Source: Candidatus Dormiibacterota bacterium (GTDB taxonomy: Bacteria > Chloroflexota > Dormibacteria > Aeolococcales > Aeolococcaceae). From it: a stretch of 64,000 bases of DNA. The notes under the pieces were generated by a model, which was given only the letters and a program-made list of their open reading frames with translations, had not been told where the DNA came from and searched no databases. Of the stretch, positions 1-11,216 are shown piece by piece; the stretch's first letter is position 1, and the number at the start of each line of letters is the position of its first letter. Position numbers and translations under genes: made by a program. The DNA lies in NCBI GenBank assembly GCA_019245575.1, contig JAFARE010000030.1, positions 1-64,000 on the forward strand. The letters run 5' to 3'.

Positions 1-2059
<2,059 letters not shown>

Positions 2060-2249
2060 TTCGCGGGCGCGCGCCCCGTCACACAAGTGTCGGAGCTGCC
2101 CGCGTCCAGGTGAAGGCGCGTCGACCGCGCCACGCGTTGTCCGTGACGCCATGTCAGACGTTCCGTTACGGGATGGTCCGTATTGTCGTCACCGGCGGGG
2201 GCTGAGGCGGGAAGCCAGATACCGGGGGACATCTGGGGGACACCTGGGG

Positions 2250-3818
2250 ATGCGGCCAGTATCGATACTGAGCTGGGACGACAAGAAGCGCTCGCACATG
2301 ATTGCGGCCGCGATCGTGGTGGGCGCTGCGCTCCTTCCCGTCGCCGGCACAGTCGCAAGCCTCGGTGCGCAGGCCGGCGCTTCGGTGGCCACCGTCATCG
2401 TCGCGCCCGTGCCGGGCCATGAGGCTCAGGCCACCGCGGCCATCGTCGCGGCCGGCGGACACGTCACCAACCAGGTGGCGCTGATCGACGCGACGGTCGC
2501 CACCGTTCCCAGCAACCGTGCCGCATGGCTGAGCCGTCAACCCGGAGTCGCCGATGTGACGCCGGACGCCGGCGTGCAGCTGATGTCGGGCGGAACAGTC
2601 ACGCAGTCCACCGCGCACACGCTGACCGCCACGCTGCATGACATCGGGGTGGACCGCGCTTGGAGCCAGGGATACACCGGCCAGGGCGTGGGCGTCGCGC
2701 TGATCGACAGCGGTGTTGCGGCGGTCAACGGACTGACCGCGCCGGGCAAGGTCGTCAACGGTCCCGACCTCTCGACCGACGCCTCGTCACCGGCGCTGCG
2801 CTACACGGATGGCTTCGGCCACGGCACGCACATGGCGGGCATCATCGCCGGCCGCGAAGACGCCGCCACCGGACATTACGCAACCGACACCACCGACTTC
2901 CTCGGCGCGGCGCCCGATGCGCACATCGTCAACGTCAAGGTGGCCAGCGCGAACGGTTCGAGCGACCTCGTGCGCATCCTGCTTGCGCTGGACTGGATCG
3001 TGCGCCACCACAGCGATCCCGGGCTGAACATCCGCGTGGTCAGCCTGAGCTTCGGCACGAAGACGACGCTGCCCTACGTGTTCGACCCGCTCACGTACGC
3101 GGCCGAGGCCGCATGGCACAACGGCATCGTCGTGGTCGCATCCGCGGGCAACGCGGGCGCTTCGGCGGCCGGACTCACCGACCCTGCCATGGATCCCTTC
3201 GTCATCGCCGTGGGCGCCACGCGTGACGCGCGGACCGCGGCCGGAGGTGTCACGTTCACCGCAGCGCCGTTCTCCAGCGCGGGAACGACGGCGCGCACGC
3301 CTGACGTGGCGGCGCCGGGCACGTCGATCATGAGCCTGCGCGCACCCGGTTCCTACATCGACACGCACTATCCCGGCGCGCGCGTGGGCACGCGGTTCTT
3401 CCTCGGCAGCGGCACGTCACAGGCGACCGCGATGACGGCGGGGGTCGCGGCGCTGATCGTGAGCAAGTATCCGAACGCCACACCGGACCAGGTGAAGGAC
3501 ATGCTCGTGTCCACCGCCACATCCGTGGCCGGCGGCTCGAAGCTCGTCGACGGCGCCGGCGAGATCCTCGCCAATGCGGCGCTCGCCGCCTCGCCGCGGC
3601 CGGTCACGCAGAACTTCCCCGTCGCGACGATGGGGATGGGCGGCGGCGGCCAGGCCGCGCCGTCCACGGGTTCGTGGTCCACGGGTTCGTGGTCCACCGG
3701 CTCGTGGTCCAGCACGTCGTGGGCGAGCAGCTCGTGGTCCACGGGTTCGTGGTCGAGCAGCTCCTGGTCGAGCGGCTCGTGGTCCAGCAGCTCGTGGTCT
3801 TCCAGCAGCTGGTCCTGA
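2250..3818 (+). CDS. Secreted S8 family subtilisin-like serine peptidase with Trp-Ser repeat tail
   Basis: Predicted extracellular endopeptidase of 522 residues. I chose ATG 2250, with GGGGGA at 2235-2240 as ribosome binding site, over the upstream in-frame ATG because it gives a compact N-terminus: a basic stretch, a hydrophobic signal segment (residues ~17-40), then an I9-like propeptide (~45-110). The catalytic triad is Asp153 (ALIDSG), His194 (GHGTHMAG) and Ser390 (GSGTSQATA). After the peptidase domain, residues ~471-522 are a low-complexity tail of repeating GSWSTGSWSS units rich in Trp and Ser, unrelated to the catalytic fold. It could anchor the enzyme to the cell surface or bind glycan, but that is a guess. 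It follows gyrA after a 190-bp gap in which I see no gene. Confidence 0.93.
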   Translation: MRPVSILSWDDKKRSHMIAAAIVVGAALLPVAGTVASLGAQAGASVATVIVAPVPGHEAQATAAIVAAGGHVTNQVALIDATVATVPSNRAAWLSRQPGVADVTPDAGVQLMSGGTVTQSTAHTLTATLHDIGVDRAWSQGYTGQGVGVALIDSGVAAVNGLTAPGKVVNGPDLSTDASSPALRYTDGFGHGTHMAGIIAGREDAATGHYATDTTDFLGAAPDAHIVNVKVASANGSSDLVRILLALDWIVRHHSDPGLNIRVVSLSFGTKTTLPYVFDPLTYAAEAAWHNGIVVVASAGNAGASAAGLTDPAMDPFVIAVGATRDARTAAGGVTFTAAPFSSAGTTARTPDVAAPGTSIMSLRAPGSYIDTHYPGARVGTRFFLGSGTSQATAMTAGVAALIVSKYPNATPDQVKDMLVSTATSVAGGSKLVDGAGEILANAALAASPRPVTQNFPVATMGMGGGGQAAPSTGSWSTGSWSTGSWSSTSWASSSWSTGSWSSSSWSSGSWSSSSWSSSSWS

Positions 3819-3873
3819 GCGGCTCGAACAAGGCGGTGGCGGGTGTCGGACGCTTCCTCACCGGGTCGGAACC

Positions 3874-6534
3874 ATGACGTCATCCATCGCCGCCCAGGCG
3901 AGCACCGACCATGCGGGCATGACCGACCCCAGCCAGGCGTCGGCGCCCGAGCGGGCGCGCCCTCGCCTTCGCGTGGGGCGGCCCGGGCGCGTCCAGATGA
4001 TGACGGTCGTGCTCTGCGCGGCCGCCGTCGCCATGGTGGCCCTGGTGGCGGCGTTCCCCGGCCGCGCCCGGCCGTTCACCATCCCGTGGTTCGTCCTCGC
4101 GCCGCTGTTCTGCGCGTCGGAGGTGTGCGTCGTGCACATCCAGTTCCGGCGCGAGGCGCACTCGTTCTCCATGAGCGAGGTGCCGCTGGTGGTGGGGCTG
4201 TTCTTCACGCCCCCGCTCGGCGTGGTGCTGGGCACCGCGGTCGGCACGGGCCTCGCGCTGGCCGTGTGGCGCCGTCAGTCCCCGCTGAAGCTGGCGTTCA
4301 ACCTGGGCAACTTCACGCTCGGCACCGCCGTGTCGGTCGCCATCTTCTCCGCGATCGCCCCGGCGTCCGACCCGGTGGGCACGCTCGGCTGCCTCGCCGC
4401 GCTGGCCGCATTGACGGCCACTGGGCTGGTGCAGACCACGGTGATCATCGCCGCGATCTTTCTCTCCGACGGCCGCATCGAGCGGTCGGGTGTGCTCTCG
4501 ACATTCGGCTTCGCGATGCTGGGAACCGTCGTCAACTCATCGCTCGCATTGGTCGGTGTGGCGCTCCTCTGGTTCCATCCCGAGGTCGCGTGGTTGCTCG
4601 TGGTGCCGACGATCGGCATCGTGCTCGCATATCGCTCGTACATCTCCGAGCACGAGAAGCGCAACCAGGTCGGCTTCCTCTACGAGTCAAGCCGGCAGCT
4701 GCAGCGCACCACCGAGGTCGACGAAGCGCTGATCAACCTGCTCAACGGCGCGCGCGAGACGTTTCGCGCCGAGATGGCTGAGATCACGATCTTCCCCACG
4801 CGCGACAACGAGACGGTCGTGCGCACCAGCGTGAGCGCGAACGGCGACAAGGAGCGCATGCATCCGGTGACGCTCGGCGAGGATGAGCTCTGCTTCGTCG
4901 CCGACATCGTCAAGCGCGCGCCGATCATTCTCGAACGGCGTACCAACGACACCGAGAAACGGCAGTACCTCGAGGCACGCCGCCTGCGGGACGGCATGGT
5001 CGCGGTGCTGCGCGGCGAGACGAGGCTGCTCGGCATCATGCTGATCGGCAACCGTCTCGGCGAGGTGAGCACGTTCGACGAGGAGGACCTGCGTCTCTTC
5101 GAGATGCTCGCCGCGCACACCGGCACAGCACTGGAGAAGGGCCGGCTCGAGCACTCGCTGGCGCAGCTCACCGAGCTGCAGCACCAGCTGAGCCATCAAG
5201 CGTTCCATGACTCGCTGACCGGCATGGCCAACCGCCTGCTCTTCCGCACGCGCGTCAGCGACGCGCTGGCGCGGACGGGGCAGCACGTCGCCGTGCTGTT
5301 CGTCGACCTGGACGACTTCAAGACGATCAACGACAGCCTGGGCCACGCCGTGGGTGACCAGTTGCTGTGCGCGGTGGCCGAGCGCGTGTCCGAATGTCTG
5401 CGCCCCGGTGACATCGCTGCTCGTCTGGGCGGCGACGAGTTCGCCCTTTTGCTGGAAGGGGTTTCCGACGGTCGCGCGGCGATCGCGGTGGCCGACCGGA
5501 TCGTCGAGCGGCTGCGCGAGCCGTTCCTCATCGGTGAGGAGGAGATCCTGGCGCACGCCAGCATCGGCATCGTCACCGACGTCGCCGGCGAGCGCAGCAC
5601 CGAGGAGCTGCTGCGCAACGCCGACGAGGCAATGTACATGGCGAAGAGCCTCGGCAAGGGCCGCTGGGAGACGTTCGCGCCCAGCATGCACGCAGCGGTG
5701 CGGCGGCGCCACGAGCTCAAGGCGGACCTGCACCGCACGCTCGAGCGCGGCGAGCTGGGTGTCGAGTATCAGCCGATCGTGGAGCTGTCGACGGGACGCA
5801 TCGTGGCGGCGGAGGCGCTGCTGCGCTGGGCCCACCCGCGGCGCGGGATGATCGCGCCCTCGGAGTTCATCTCCCTTGCGGAGGAGACCGGGCTCATCGC
5901 GCCCATTGGGCGCTGGGTGCTGGAGCGCGCGTGCAGCGAGGTCATGGCCTGGCAGCAGCCGGGCCAGGCCGTGTCGGTCGCGGTGAACCTCTCCGCGCGG
6001 CAGCTGCAGCGCGGCGACTTCGCCGACGACGTGCGCGGCATCCTGGAGCGCACCGGCGCCGATCCGCGGCTGCTCATCCTCGAGGTGACGGAGAGCATCG
6101 CCGTGGACGAGGAGCAGGGAATCACGGAATGCCTCGCGCAGCTGCGATCCCTGGGCATACGGATCGCGCTCGACGACTTCGGCACGGGCCACTCATCGCT
6201 CAGCCGGCTGCGCGACTTCCCGATCGACATCCTGAAGATCGACAAGTCGTTCACCACCGCGCTCGGACCGCCCGGCGACGTCACCGGGCTCTCGCAGGCG
6301 GTGTTCCGCTTCGGCCACAGCCTGGGTCTCACCGTCATCGCGGAAGGTGTCGACGACCCCGAGCAGCTGCACTCCCTCCACGCGTTCAGCTGCGAGTGGG
6401 CGCAGGGCTTCCACTTCTCCAACGCGCTGCCCCCGGACCAGATGCGCGCCATCCTGGCCCGGGGCCCGCTGGACACCGGGCGCGGCTACCCGCGCGAGTA
6501 CGCCCAGATGCGCGTGCTCAGCAGCGTGTCCTGA
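3874..6534 (+). CDS. Membrane-bound GAF-GGDEF-EAL cyclic-di-GMP enzyme
   Basis: An 886-residue protein for c-di-GMP turnover. Order: ~45 polar residues, a multi-spanning membrane sensor region (~45-260), a GAF-like domain (~285-425), a GGDEF domain and an EAL domain. The cyclase motif GGDEF is at residues 519-523. A classical inhibitory I-site RPGD lies at 510-513, exactly five residues upstream, so diguanylate cyclase activity with product inhibition is plausible. The phosphodiesterase domain keeps EAL (647-649), VNLSARQL, the glutamate of LEVTES, DDFGTG, the lysine of ILKIDKSF, and VIAEGVD, so both halves look active. I start at ATG 3874 because the upstream extension overlaps the preceding peptidase gene in another frame. 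The sensed signal is unknown. Confidence 0.93.
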   Translation: MTSSIAAQASTDHAGMTDPSQASAPERARPRLRVGRPGRVQMMTVVLCAAAVAMVALVAAFPGRARPFTIPWFVLAPLFCASEVCVVHIQFRREAHSFSMSEVPLVVGLFFTPPLGVVLGTAVGTGLALAVWRRQSPLKLAFNLGNFTLGTAVSVAIFSAIAPASDPVGTLGCLAALAALTATGLVQTTVIIAAIFLSDGRIERSGVLSTFGFAMLGTVVNSSLALVGVALLWFHPEVAWLLVVPTIGIVLAYRSYISEHEKRNQVGFLYESSRQLQRTTEVDEALINLLNGARETFRAEMAEITIFPTRDNETVVRTSVSANGDKERMHPVTLGEDELCFVADIVKRAPIILERRTNDTEKRQYLEARRLRDGMVAVLRGETRLLGIMLIGNRLGEVSTFDEEDLRLFEMLAAHTGTALEKGRLEHSLAQLTELQHQLSHQAFHDSLTGMANRLLFRTRVSDALARTGQHVAVLFVDLDDFKTINDSLGHAVGDQLLCAVAERVSECLRPGDIAARLGGDEFALLLEGVSDGRAAIAVADRIVERLREPFLIGEEEILAHASIGIVTDVAGERSTEELLRNADEAMYMAKSLGKGRWETFAPSMHAAVRRRHELKADLHRTLERGELGVEYQPIVELSTGRIVAAEALLRWAHPRRGMIAPSEFISLAEETGLIAPIGRWVLERACSEVMAWQQPGQAVSVAVNLSARQLQRGDFADDVRGILERTGADPRLLILEVTESIAVDEEQGITECLAQLRSLGIRIALDDFGTGHSSLSRLRDFPIDILKIDKSFTTALGPPGDVTGLSQAVFRFGHSLGLTVIAEGVDDPEQLHSLHAFSCEWAQGFHFSNALPPDQMRAILARGPLDTGRGYPREYAQMRVLSSVS

Positions 6535-6537
6535 CGG

Positions 6538-7063
6538 TCAGCCGAACAGCGGGCCGGGGACGATCCCGCCCGGCTTGACGATCATCAGTGACGATGGCGA
6601 ACACGATGGCGCCGTTGATCGCGCCGAAGACCTGCTCGCGCTTGATCAGGGCCATGAACTCCGCGGGTGGCGCCGCCGCCGCCGCGCCCGGGCCGGCGCT
6701 GGCCAGCGCCCTGGCGCCCGTCATCGCGTCCGCCATGTGGACCAGCTTGGCGCCGGTGGGGAGCAGGATGAACAGGCCGTTCGCCAGCCCGGCCAGGTAG
6801 AGGGCGATCGCCACCCACAGGTACGGGGTCCTGGCGAGGTTGACGCCGGCCGCGAAGAGCAGGCCCACGCCGCTCACCGCCAGCGAGGCGGAGAGGGGCA
6901 GGACGATCCGGCTGGACACGCGCTCCTGCACCCGCAGGGCGAACGAGATGTGCTGCGGCGCCCGCTTGGCCAGGTCCCCGATGATCGGGAAGGCGTACGT
7001 CGGTCCGAACGCCAGGATCGCACCCAGCACGTGAAGAACCAGCCAGAACAGCAGCCAGTTCAT
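6538..7063 (-). CDS. DUF2269-like integral membrane protein with late frameshift
   Basis: Small membrane protein of unknown function with four hydrophobic segments, beginning MNWLLFWLVLHVLGAILAFG. AGAGGGGGG precedes the ATG at 7063. The uninterrupted frame runs to 6518, ends in an unlikely hydrophilic tail (TDDRQAGRDRPRP...) and would overlap the GGDEF-EAL gene by 17 bases. Removing the single T at 6589 of the plus strand gives a last segment FAIVLMIVKPGGIVPGPLFG with a stop at 6538, typical of this family and ending 3 bases after the convergent neighbour. I therefore annotate 6538 as the true end with a 1-base insertion at about 6589. It could be a sequencing error or a real mutation. Confidence 0.75.
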
Positions 7064-7107
7064 GCGGCGGCCCCCCTCTGTGATGAGACCGAGGTCTCAG
7101 CGAGCCC

Positions 7108-7254
7108 TCAGGCGGCCTTCCCGATCTTGAAGATCTTGGTCCCGCAGTTCGGGCAGGTGCCCGTGGTCGCGGGTTTGCCGTTCTTCATGGTGATCGCCTG
7201 CGGATTCTGGATGTCGACCTGTTTCTTGCACTTGAGGCAGTAGCCCGTTGCCAT
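7108..7254 (-). CDS. DUF5679 zinc-ribbon protein
   Basis: A 48-residue protein, MATGYCLKCKKQV... to the C-terminus, with two cysteine pairs, CLKC and CPNC. It has the layout and the internal phrase AITMKNGKPAT seen in DUF5679 proteins, small zinc ribbons common in Actinomycetota and Chloroflexota. The ATG at 7254 is preceded by AGAGGAG at ideal spacing. The frame extends further upstream, but that extension has no homology-like sequence and crosses the ribosome binding site. No function is established for the family. Confidence 0.85.
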   Translation of the reverse strand: MATGYCLKCKKQVDIQNPQAITMKNGKPATTGTCPNCGTKIFKIGKAA

Positions 7255-7406
7255 GTCGTCTCCTCTGGTGTGGGGGTGGATGGAGGTGTGACGGGCCTCG
7301 CCCGCGAATTTGGGCCGCATTCTACGCGGCCGGGCTGAATTGCGCCCGTATTCGGGCTGATCTTGGCCGAAGCGGCCGGCGGCAGGACCCCGAGGGCTCT
7401 CGTCCG

Positions 7407-8117
7407 CTAGACAGGGGCCGCGGTTTGAGCCAAGTGCTTGCGCAGGAATGCGAGCGTCCGGTCCCAGGCCTGCTGGGCCTGGTCGGGCCTGTGGACCTCG
7501 GGACGGTCGTCGTTGAAGAAGGCGTGGTCGGCGCCCGGGTACCAGTGGAACTCGACGTCGGCGCCCCCGCCGCGGATCTGCTCCTCGACCGCCTCGATCT
7601 GCTCGCGCGTGTACGCGTGGTCCTGGTCACCGACGTGTCCCTGCACGGCGCCCTTGATGCGCGAGAAGTCGGGCCGGGCAGCCTCGGTGCGCGCCAGGTA
7701 CGGGTAGTACGTCACGACGGCGCCGAAGACGTCCGCCAGCGAGGCGGCGTAGAGGGCCAGCGCGCCGCCCATGCAGAAGCCGATGATGCCCACGCGGTCG
7801 CCCGCGACGCGCTCGTCCGCCGCCAGCCAGCGCGCGGCCCCGAGCATGTCGCGGGCGGCGCCGTCGAGCTCCATCTCCATGAGGAGCTTGCCGGCCGTGT
7901 CCGGCTCCTTCAGCGACGCGCTCTTGCCGTGGTACAGGTCCGGCGCGAGGGCCACGAAGCCCTCGCCCGCGAAGCGCTCGCACACGTCCTTGACGTGGCC
8001 CACCAGCCCCCACCATTCCTGGATGACGACGACACCGGGCCCGCGGCCGCTCTGCGGCAGCGCCAGATAGCCGGCGCAGGTGTGTCCGTTGCTGGGGAAC
8101 TCGATCATCTCACCCAT
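7407..8117 (-). CDS. Dienelactone hydrolase family protein
   Basis: A 236-residue cytoplasmic alpha/beta hydrolase of the dienelactone (carboxymethylenebutenolidase) type. The nucleophile is Cys115 in GFCMGG, followed by an aspartate in GHVGDQDHAY and a histidine in PGADHAFFND, the Cys-Asp-His arrangement of the family. GGAGG lies 9 bases before the ATG at 8117. Members hydrolyse dienelactones from aromatic ring cleavage, but many act on other esters; no ring-cleavage genes are nearby, so the substrate is open. It stands alone between the EF-G-like gene and the DUF5679 gene on the same strand. Confidence 0.9.
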   Translation of the reverse strand: MGEMIEFPSNGHTCAGYLALPQSGRGPGVVVIQEWWGLVGHVKDVCERFAGEGFVALAPDLYHGKSASLKEPDTAGKLLMEMELDGAARDMLGAARWLAADERVAGDRVGIIGFCMGGALALYAASLADVFGAVVTYYPYLARTEAARPDFSRIKGAVQGHVGDQDHAYTREQIEAVEEQIRGGGADVEFHWYPGADHAFFNDDRPEVHRPDQAQQAWDRTLAFLRKHLAQTAAPV

Positions 8118-8193
8118 TGCGTAGCCTCCATACGCTGCCGGAGATCGGCTCCCAGCATAGACAGACGGTGCGCCCCCGCCGCCGTGGCGCGGG

Positions 8194-10272
8194 TCAGACG
8201 GCGGCTGCGGCGTGCTCCTTGGAATGTGCCTCGATGAGCTTCTGCGCGACGTGCGCAGGCACCTCCTCGTAATGCGAGAAGGACATCGAGTACCGCCCGC
8301 GGCCCTGCGTCATCGCCCGCAGCTCGATGGGGAACGTGTACATCTCCGCCTGCGGCACGTGCGCGTTGACCTCGGCCTTGCCGTCGCCCATGGGGTTCAT
8401 GCCCCCCACGCGCCCGCGCTTGGCGTTGAGCAGTCCCATCACGTCGCCGGTGTTGCGCTCCGGGACCACGACGTGCACGTCCATCACCGGTTCGAGCAGC
8501 ACGGGATTCGCCTTCTGCACCGCTTCGCGCATCGCCATCGACCCCGCTATTTGAAAGGCGATGTCCTTGCCGTCGACGGGATGCGTCGAGCCGTCGATGA
8601 GGCGCACCTTGACGTCGACGATGGGGTTGCCGCTGACAGCGCCCTGCTCGATCGTCTGCTTCACGCCCTTCTCGACGGAGGGACGGAACTGCTGCGGGAT
8701 GGAGCCGCCGAAGATCTTGTCCTCCCACTCGTAGCCGCCGCCGCGGGGCAGCGGTTCGATCTCGATCGTCGCGTCGCCGTACAACCCCGCGCCACCGGAC
8801 TGCTTCTTGTATTTGTGCGCGACGCGCGCGGTCCCGGTGATCGTCTCGCGATAGGGGATGCGCGGCGCGTGCAGCTCCGCCTCCACGCCGTACTTGCGCT
8901 TCATGCGTTCCAGCGCGACGTCGAGGTGCACGTCACCGAGGCCGTGCACCAGCACCTCGTTTGTGACGGGATCGCGGTCCGACGAGAACGCGATGTCCTC
9001 GTCGTGCAGGCGCGTCAGCGCGCTCATGATCTTGTCCTCGTCGCCCTTGCTCTTGGCCACGATCGCTGCGGCGTACGCGGCAGCCGGCGGCGAGATCGCG
9101 CCGAGCTGAACCTGCGCGTCCTTGGCGCAGAGCACGTCGCCGGTTGCCGTCTGCGTCAGCTTGGTGACCACGCCGATGTCACCGGCGCTCACCTCGGGGA
9201 CGGTGACAATCGATTTGCCCATCGGCTGGCCCAGCTGCGCGAACCGCTCCTCCTGGCCCAGGCGCACCGTCACCGGATGGCTGTCGCCGGTCATCGTGCC
9301 GCGCAGCACCTTGAAGTAGCTGACCTTGCCGAAGGTGTCGACGCTCGTCTTGAACACGCGCGCGCACAGCTTGCCCGCGGGGTCGCAGCGGATCTCGACG
9401 TCACCGCCCTTCGAGTCGGCGCCTTGGTACACACGCTCACGAGGCGACGGCAGGTAGCGCACGATCGAGTCCAGCACCAGTGACGCACCCTGCTGCGCCA
9501 CGGCCGCGCTGCACACGATGGGGATGAGGGTTCCCTGCGCGATCGCGTTGTGCAGCGCGCCGCGGACCTCGTCGTCGGTGAGCTCGGTGCCCTCGAGGTA
9601 CTTCTCGAGCAGCGCGTCGTCGGTTTCGGCGGCGGCGTCGACCAGCGCCGAGTGCGCGCGCTCCACCTCGGCGCGGATCTCCTCGGGGAAGGCCGTCTCG
9701 CGCGCACGGCCTTTGTCGTCGAACGCGTACGCGCTGTCGTTGACCAGGTCGATGTAGCCGCGGAAATCGTCCGCAGCGCCGATGGGTACCGCCACCGCGA
9801 TGCACGATCTGCCGAAGGTCGCGCGCACCGCATCGACCGTGGCCTCGTACGCGGCGTTCTCCTTGTCCATCTTGTTGACCACGACGAGCGCGGGGAGTCC
9901 CGCGGCCCGGATCAGGTCCCACGCAAGCTCCGCGCCGACCGGGACCGTGCCGGTGGCGGACAGCACGAGCACCGCCGCGTCGGCGCCGGCGAGCGACTGC
10001 ACCACCTCACCGGCGAAGTCCTGGAAGCCGGGCGCGTCGATGAGGTTGATCCGCGTCCCGTCCCAGTCGAGATGGGCGACCGAGGCGAGGATGCTGATGG
10101 ACCGGCGCTGCTCCTCCGGCTCGTGGTCGAGCAGCGAGGTCCCCTGGTCGGTGGAGCCCATGCGCTGCGTCGCACCCGCGGTGTGCAGCAGCGCCTCGCA
10201 GAGTGTCGTCTTGCCGTCGTGGCTGTGACCGACGACGGCGACGCAGCGGATCCGGTCAGGGGACTGCGGCAT
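8194..10272 (-). CDS. Elongation factor G-like GTPase (EF-G2 / FusA2 type)
   Basis: A 692-residue five-domain translational GTPase. G1 reads GHSHDGKTTL, G3 DAPGFQDF and G4 NKMDKE. The switch region has EEQRRSISI where canonical EF-G has an RGITI-type motif, which places it with the EF-G-like/FusA2 paralogues rather than the housekeeping FusA. Mycobacterial FusA2 is reported to bind ribosomes without efficient translocation; the role here is unknown. Domain IV and V sequences are present (GQDVHLDV-like 'GDVHLDVALERMKRKYGVE' and the C-terminal alpha/beta domain). ATG 10272 has GAGAGGAG upstream and overlaps the end of the methyltransferase gene by 17 bases, so the two are probably cotranscribed. 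Confidence 0.9.
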   Translation of the reverse strand: MPQSPDRIRCVAVVGHSHDGKTTLCEALLHTAGATQRMGSTDQGTSLLDHEPEEQRRSISILASVAHLDWDGTRINLIDAPGFQDFAGEVVQSLAGADAAVLVLSATGTVPVGAELAWDLIRAAGLPALVVVNKMDKENAAYEATVDAVRATFGRSCIAVAVPIGAADDFRGYIDLVNDSAYAFDDKGRARETAFPEEIRAEVERAHSALVDAAAETDDALLEKYLEGTELTDDEVRGALHNAIAQGTLIPIVCSAAVAQQGASLVLDSIVRYLPSPRERVYQGADSKGGDVEIRCDPAGKLCARVFKTSVDTFGKVSYFKVLRGTMTGDSHPVTVRLGQEERFAQLGQPMGKSIVTVPEVSAGDIGVVTKLTQTATGDVLCAKDAQVQLGAISPPAAAYAAAIVAKSKGDEDKIMSALTRLHDEDIAFSSDRDPVTNEVLVHGLGDVHLDVALERMKRKYGVEAELHAPRIPYRETITGTARVAHKYKKQSGGAGLYGDATIEIEPLPRGGGYEWEDKIFGGSIPQQFRPSVEKGVKQTIEQGAVSGNPIVDVKVRLIDGSTHPVDGKDIAFQIAGSMAMREAVQKANPVLLEPVMDVHVVVPERNTGDVMGLLNAKRGRVGGMNPMGDGKAEVNAHVPQAEMYTFPIELRAMTQGRGRYSMSFSHYEEVPAHVAQKLIEAHSKEHAAAAV

Positions 10273-11167
10273 GCGGTGTGGCTCCTCTCTTCTGGACGCG
10301 GGCCATGGTACCGGCTTGCCGCGGACCATTTCGCCGCGCCACCACCAGCACCGACTCCGACAGCGCCGTGCCCCGTGACGCGGTCCAGCGGTCGTGGATT
10401 GCGGTGACCTGCAGGCCGGCCCGCGCGAAGAGACCGCGGATGCGGTCGAAGGGGCACAGCCATGCGCTGGTCTGCTGCGCGGCGACCCTTCCGTCGTCGA
10501 ACACCGCGATCTCGCGAAGCACGTAGAGGTTGCGCCGGGCGTCGTATGTCGTGTCACCCAGGAGGAGGTGGCGGCGATCCGCGAGCACCGAATGCGACGT
10601 CACCTCCCACCACTCGACCCTGCCGGGGAGCTGGTCCGGTCGCAAGCGCATCTCGACGATCGCGATGCCACCCGGAGCGAGACAGCGGGCCACGCTGCGC
10701 AGCACCGCCGGCTGCTCCCGCCGGGGGAACGCCTCGAGCACGTAATAGATCAGCAGCGCCGCGTCGAAGGGCGCGCCGGACACGGCCAGGTGGCGCAGGT
10801 CCGCGCGGATGAACCGCGCTCTGACGCCCTGCTCGCGCGCCGCGGCGCGGGCATGGCGCAGCGCTGCGGGGCTGACGTCGGCACCCGTCACGCGGTGGCC
10901 GGCGCGCGCCAGCGGCAGCGCGTACAGTCCGGGGCCGCACGCGGCATCGAGCACGCGTGCCGGCGCGGGCGGCAGCAGCGCCCGCAGCCGCCGCACCTGG
11001 CGCTCGACGACGGCGCGCCGGCGGCTCGCGCCGTCATGGGACTGGTCGAGGTGTTCGCGCAGCAGGCGGCGGCTGTAATCGGGCCGGCTCCAGTCGAGCT
11101 CGTAGCGCGGGTCGAACGGCGTGGGCCACTCGTCGATCAAGGAGGGACGGAGCCGGCGCGCAGCCAT
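10256..11167 (-). CDS. Class I SAM-dependent methyltransferase
   Basis: A 303-residue soluble methyltransferase. The SAM-binding glycine motif is VLDAACGPGLYALPLARAG (around residues 90-108), followed by an acidic residue at the end of strand 2 (VTGADVS) and the motif-II-like FIRADLRHL. The substrate cannot be told from sequence. A TACGGT box sits 7 bases before the ATG with no ribosome binding site, suggesting a leaderless transcript. It precedes the EF-G-like gene with a 17-base overlap and is divergent from the plsY-like gene. Confidence 0.85.
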   Translation of the reverse strand: MAARRLRPSLIDEWPTPFDPRYELDWSRPDYSRRLLREHLDQSHDGASRRRAVVERQVRRLRALLPPAPARVLDAACGPGLYALPLARAGHRVTGADVSPAALRHARAAAREQGVRARFIRADLRHLAVSGAPFDAALLIYYVLEAFPRREQPAVLRSVARCLAPGGIAIVEMRLRPDQLPGRVEWWEVTSHSVLADRRHLLLGDTTYDARRNLYVLREIAVFDDGRVAAQQTSAWLCPFDRIRGLFARAGLQVTAIHDRWTASRGTALSESVLVVARRNGPRQAGTMARVQKRGATPHAAVP

Positions 11168-11216
11168 GAGCCAACCGTAGCGTCGCGATGCCCGCCTGCT
11201 GCGACACTGCCTCCTG

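Noticed and set aside
3660..3818. Short tandem DNA repeat resembling a CRISPR-like or VNTR array
   Set aside because: It is in frame and codes the Trp/Ser tail of the S8 peptidase; there are no spacers of uniform length and no cas genes.
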